Shown in pieces: positions 14,121 to 14,384 of a DNA stretch of 14,384 nucleotides (position 1 is its first letter; the number at the start of each line of letters is the position of its first letter). The notes below the pieces were generated by a model. That model was not told the origin of the DNA. It saw only the letters and a program-made list of their open reading frames with translations, and ran no database searches. The position numbers and the translations under genes are program-made. Origin of the DNA: Acidimicrobiaceae bacterium (lineage in GTDB: Bacteria; Actinomycetota; Acidimicrobiia; Acidimicrobiales; MedAcidi-G1); the NCBI GenBank assembly GCA_002714485.1, contig PAXM01000005.1, positions 2,254-16,637 on the forward strand, in the 5' to 3' direction.

Positions 14121-14301
14121 CTTGGGAGCGAATCACGAGGGTCCACTGGCAAGGTCGGGTGCGACGCTGTTTAGATGCCCAGACCCCCATCCTGGCCGCT
14201 ACCGCCCACGAAACCACGTCGAACCAGAAGACCACTTCTCGAAGCATCCGCCCGAAACTGCTCCCACCTGCTTACGGACACACCCTCCTGGTGATGGGGC
14301 C

Positions 14302-14384
14302 TTAGCGCCGGACGGCCCGCAGGACGGCTGCCAGGTTGCCCCGACGGCCCACCTCTACAGTCTCGAGGCCCAGAAACCCGGCCA
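14302..14384 (-). CDS. 3' end of an unidentified protein, truncated by the window edge
   Basis: Reading leftward from the window edge, one minus-strand frame is open for 26 codons and ends with TAA at 14302-14304, giving the C-terminus AGFLGLETVEVGRRGNLAAVLRAVRR. The AGF...VEV...GNLAAVLRA pattern resembles the last strands of class I SAM-dependent methyltransferases, but so short a piece cannot settle it. Codons are GC-rich at third positions, like the neighbouring genes, which supports a real gene. It is convergent with the acyl-CoA synthetase operon; the start is outside the window. Confidence 0.45.
   Translation of the reverse strand, partial: AGFLGLETVEVGRRGNLAAVLRAVRR

Larger units (their letters stand above)
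13919..14301. other. Apparently non-coding interval
   Basis: No reading frame here resembles a protein family. The longest candidates (for example minus 14014-14247 and plus 14114-14305) have erratic composition and no ribosome-binding site. No tRNA arm pattern is visible. The interval contains several short inverted repeats, listed separately where strong, plus ACAGCC (14064-14069) with GGCTGT (14095-14100). It separates two convergent transcripts, so it probably holds their 3' ends; an unidentified structured RNA cannot be excluded. Confidence 0.5.

Noticed and set aside
14014..14247. A 77-residue minus-strand reading frame.
   Set aside because: It shows no ribosome-binding site, no family-like pattern and a composition rich in W, R and S, unlike the neighbouring proteins; probably chance.

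Overview
The window is a GC-rich, tightly packed stretch of bacterial DNA carrying only metabolic genes. The organism is most likely an actinobacterium, with Acidimicrobiia-like lineages a reasonable guess. Three things point there: several luciferase-like (LLM) oxidoreductases of the F420 type, many 1-4 nt start/stop overlaps, and TANNNT -10 hexamers lying exactly 6 nt upstream of three start codons, which is the leaderless-mRNA signature common in Actinobacteria. This is inference; there is no rRNA or marker gene here. I see no tRNA, CRISPR array, insertion sequence or phage gene.

Layout: (1) ubiX, the prenyl-FMN synthase, on the minus strand (114-707). (2) Diverging from it, a plus-strand pair: a cytosine-deaminase-like amidohydrolase (792-2039) and a UbiD-family decarboxylase (2036-3379). 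(3) Converging on that pair, a minus-strand trio: an FMN/F420 LLM oxidoreductase (5974-7125), a phytoene-desaturase/PYROXD2-like FAD oxidoreductase (4368-5960) and a Mer-like LLM oxidoreductase (3376-4371). (4) Diverging from the trio, a plus-strand NitT/TauT/ThiXYZ-type ABC ATPase and permease (7281-8863) with no binding protein. (5) A lone minus-strand RidA-family protein (8882-9268). (6) Diverging from it, a plus-strand operon of four overlapping genes: an LLM oxidoreductase, a TRZ/ATZ-type amidohydrolase, and the beta and alpha subunits of an NDP-forming acyl-CoA synthetase (9332-13918). About 380 bp of apparently non-coding DNA follows, then the 3' end of a minus-strand gene that runs off the window.

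Taken together the genes read as a catabolic island for a nitrogen-containing, probably heteroaromatic, carboxylic acid. The ABC proteins would import it, UbiD with the UbiX cofactor would decarboxylate it, two hydrolytic deaminases/amidohydrolases would strip ring or side-chain nitrogen, LLM and FAD enzymes would oxidise or open the ring, a RidA-like protein would handle an unstable nitrogen intermediate, and the acyl-CoA synthetase would activate the resulting acid. LLM plus RidA plus pyrimidine-deaminase-like genes recall the Rut uracil pathway, but the other Rut enzymes are absent and UbiD is not part of it. The substrate is unknown. Substitutions in the CodA-like pocket, the UbiD metal site and the RidA arginine suggest chemistry different from the textbook members. 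All three divergent intergenic regions carry strong inverted repeats, and no regulator gene is present.
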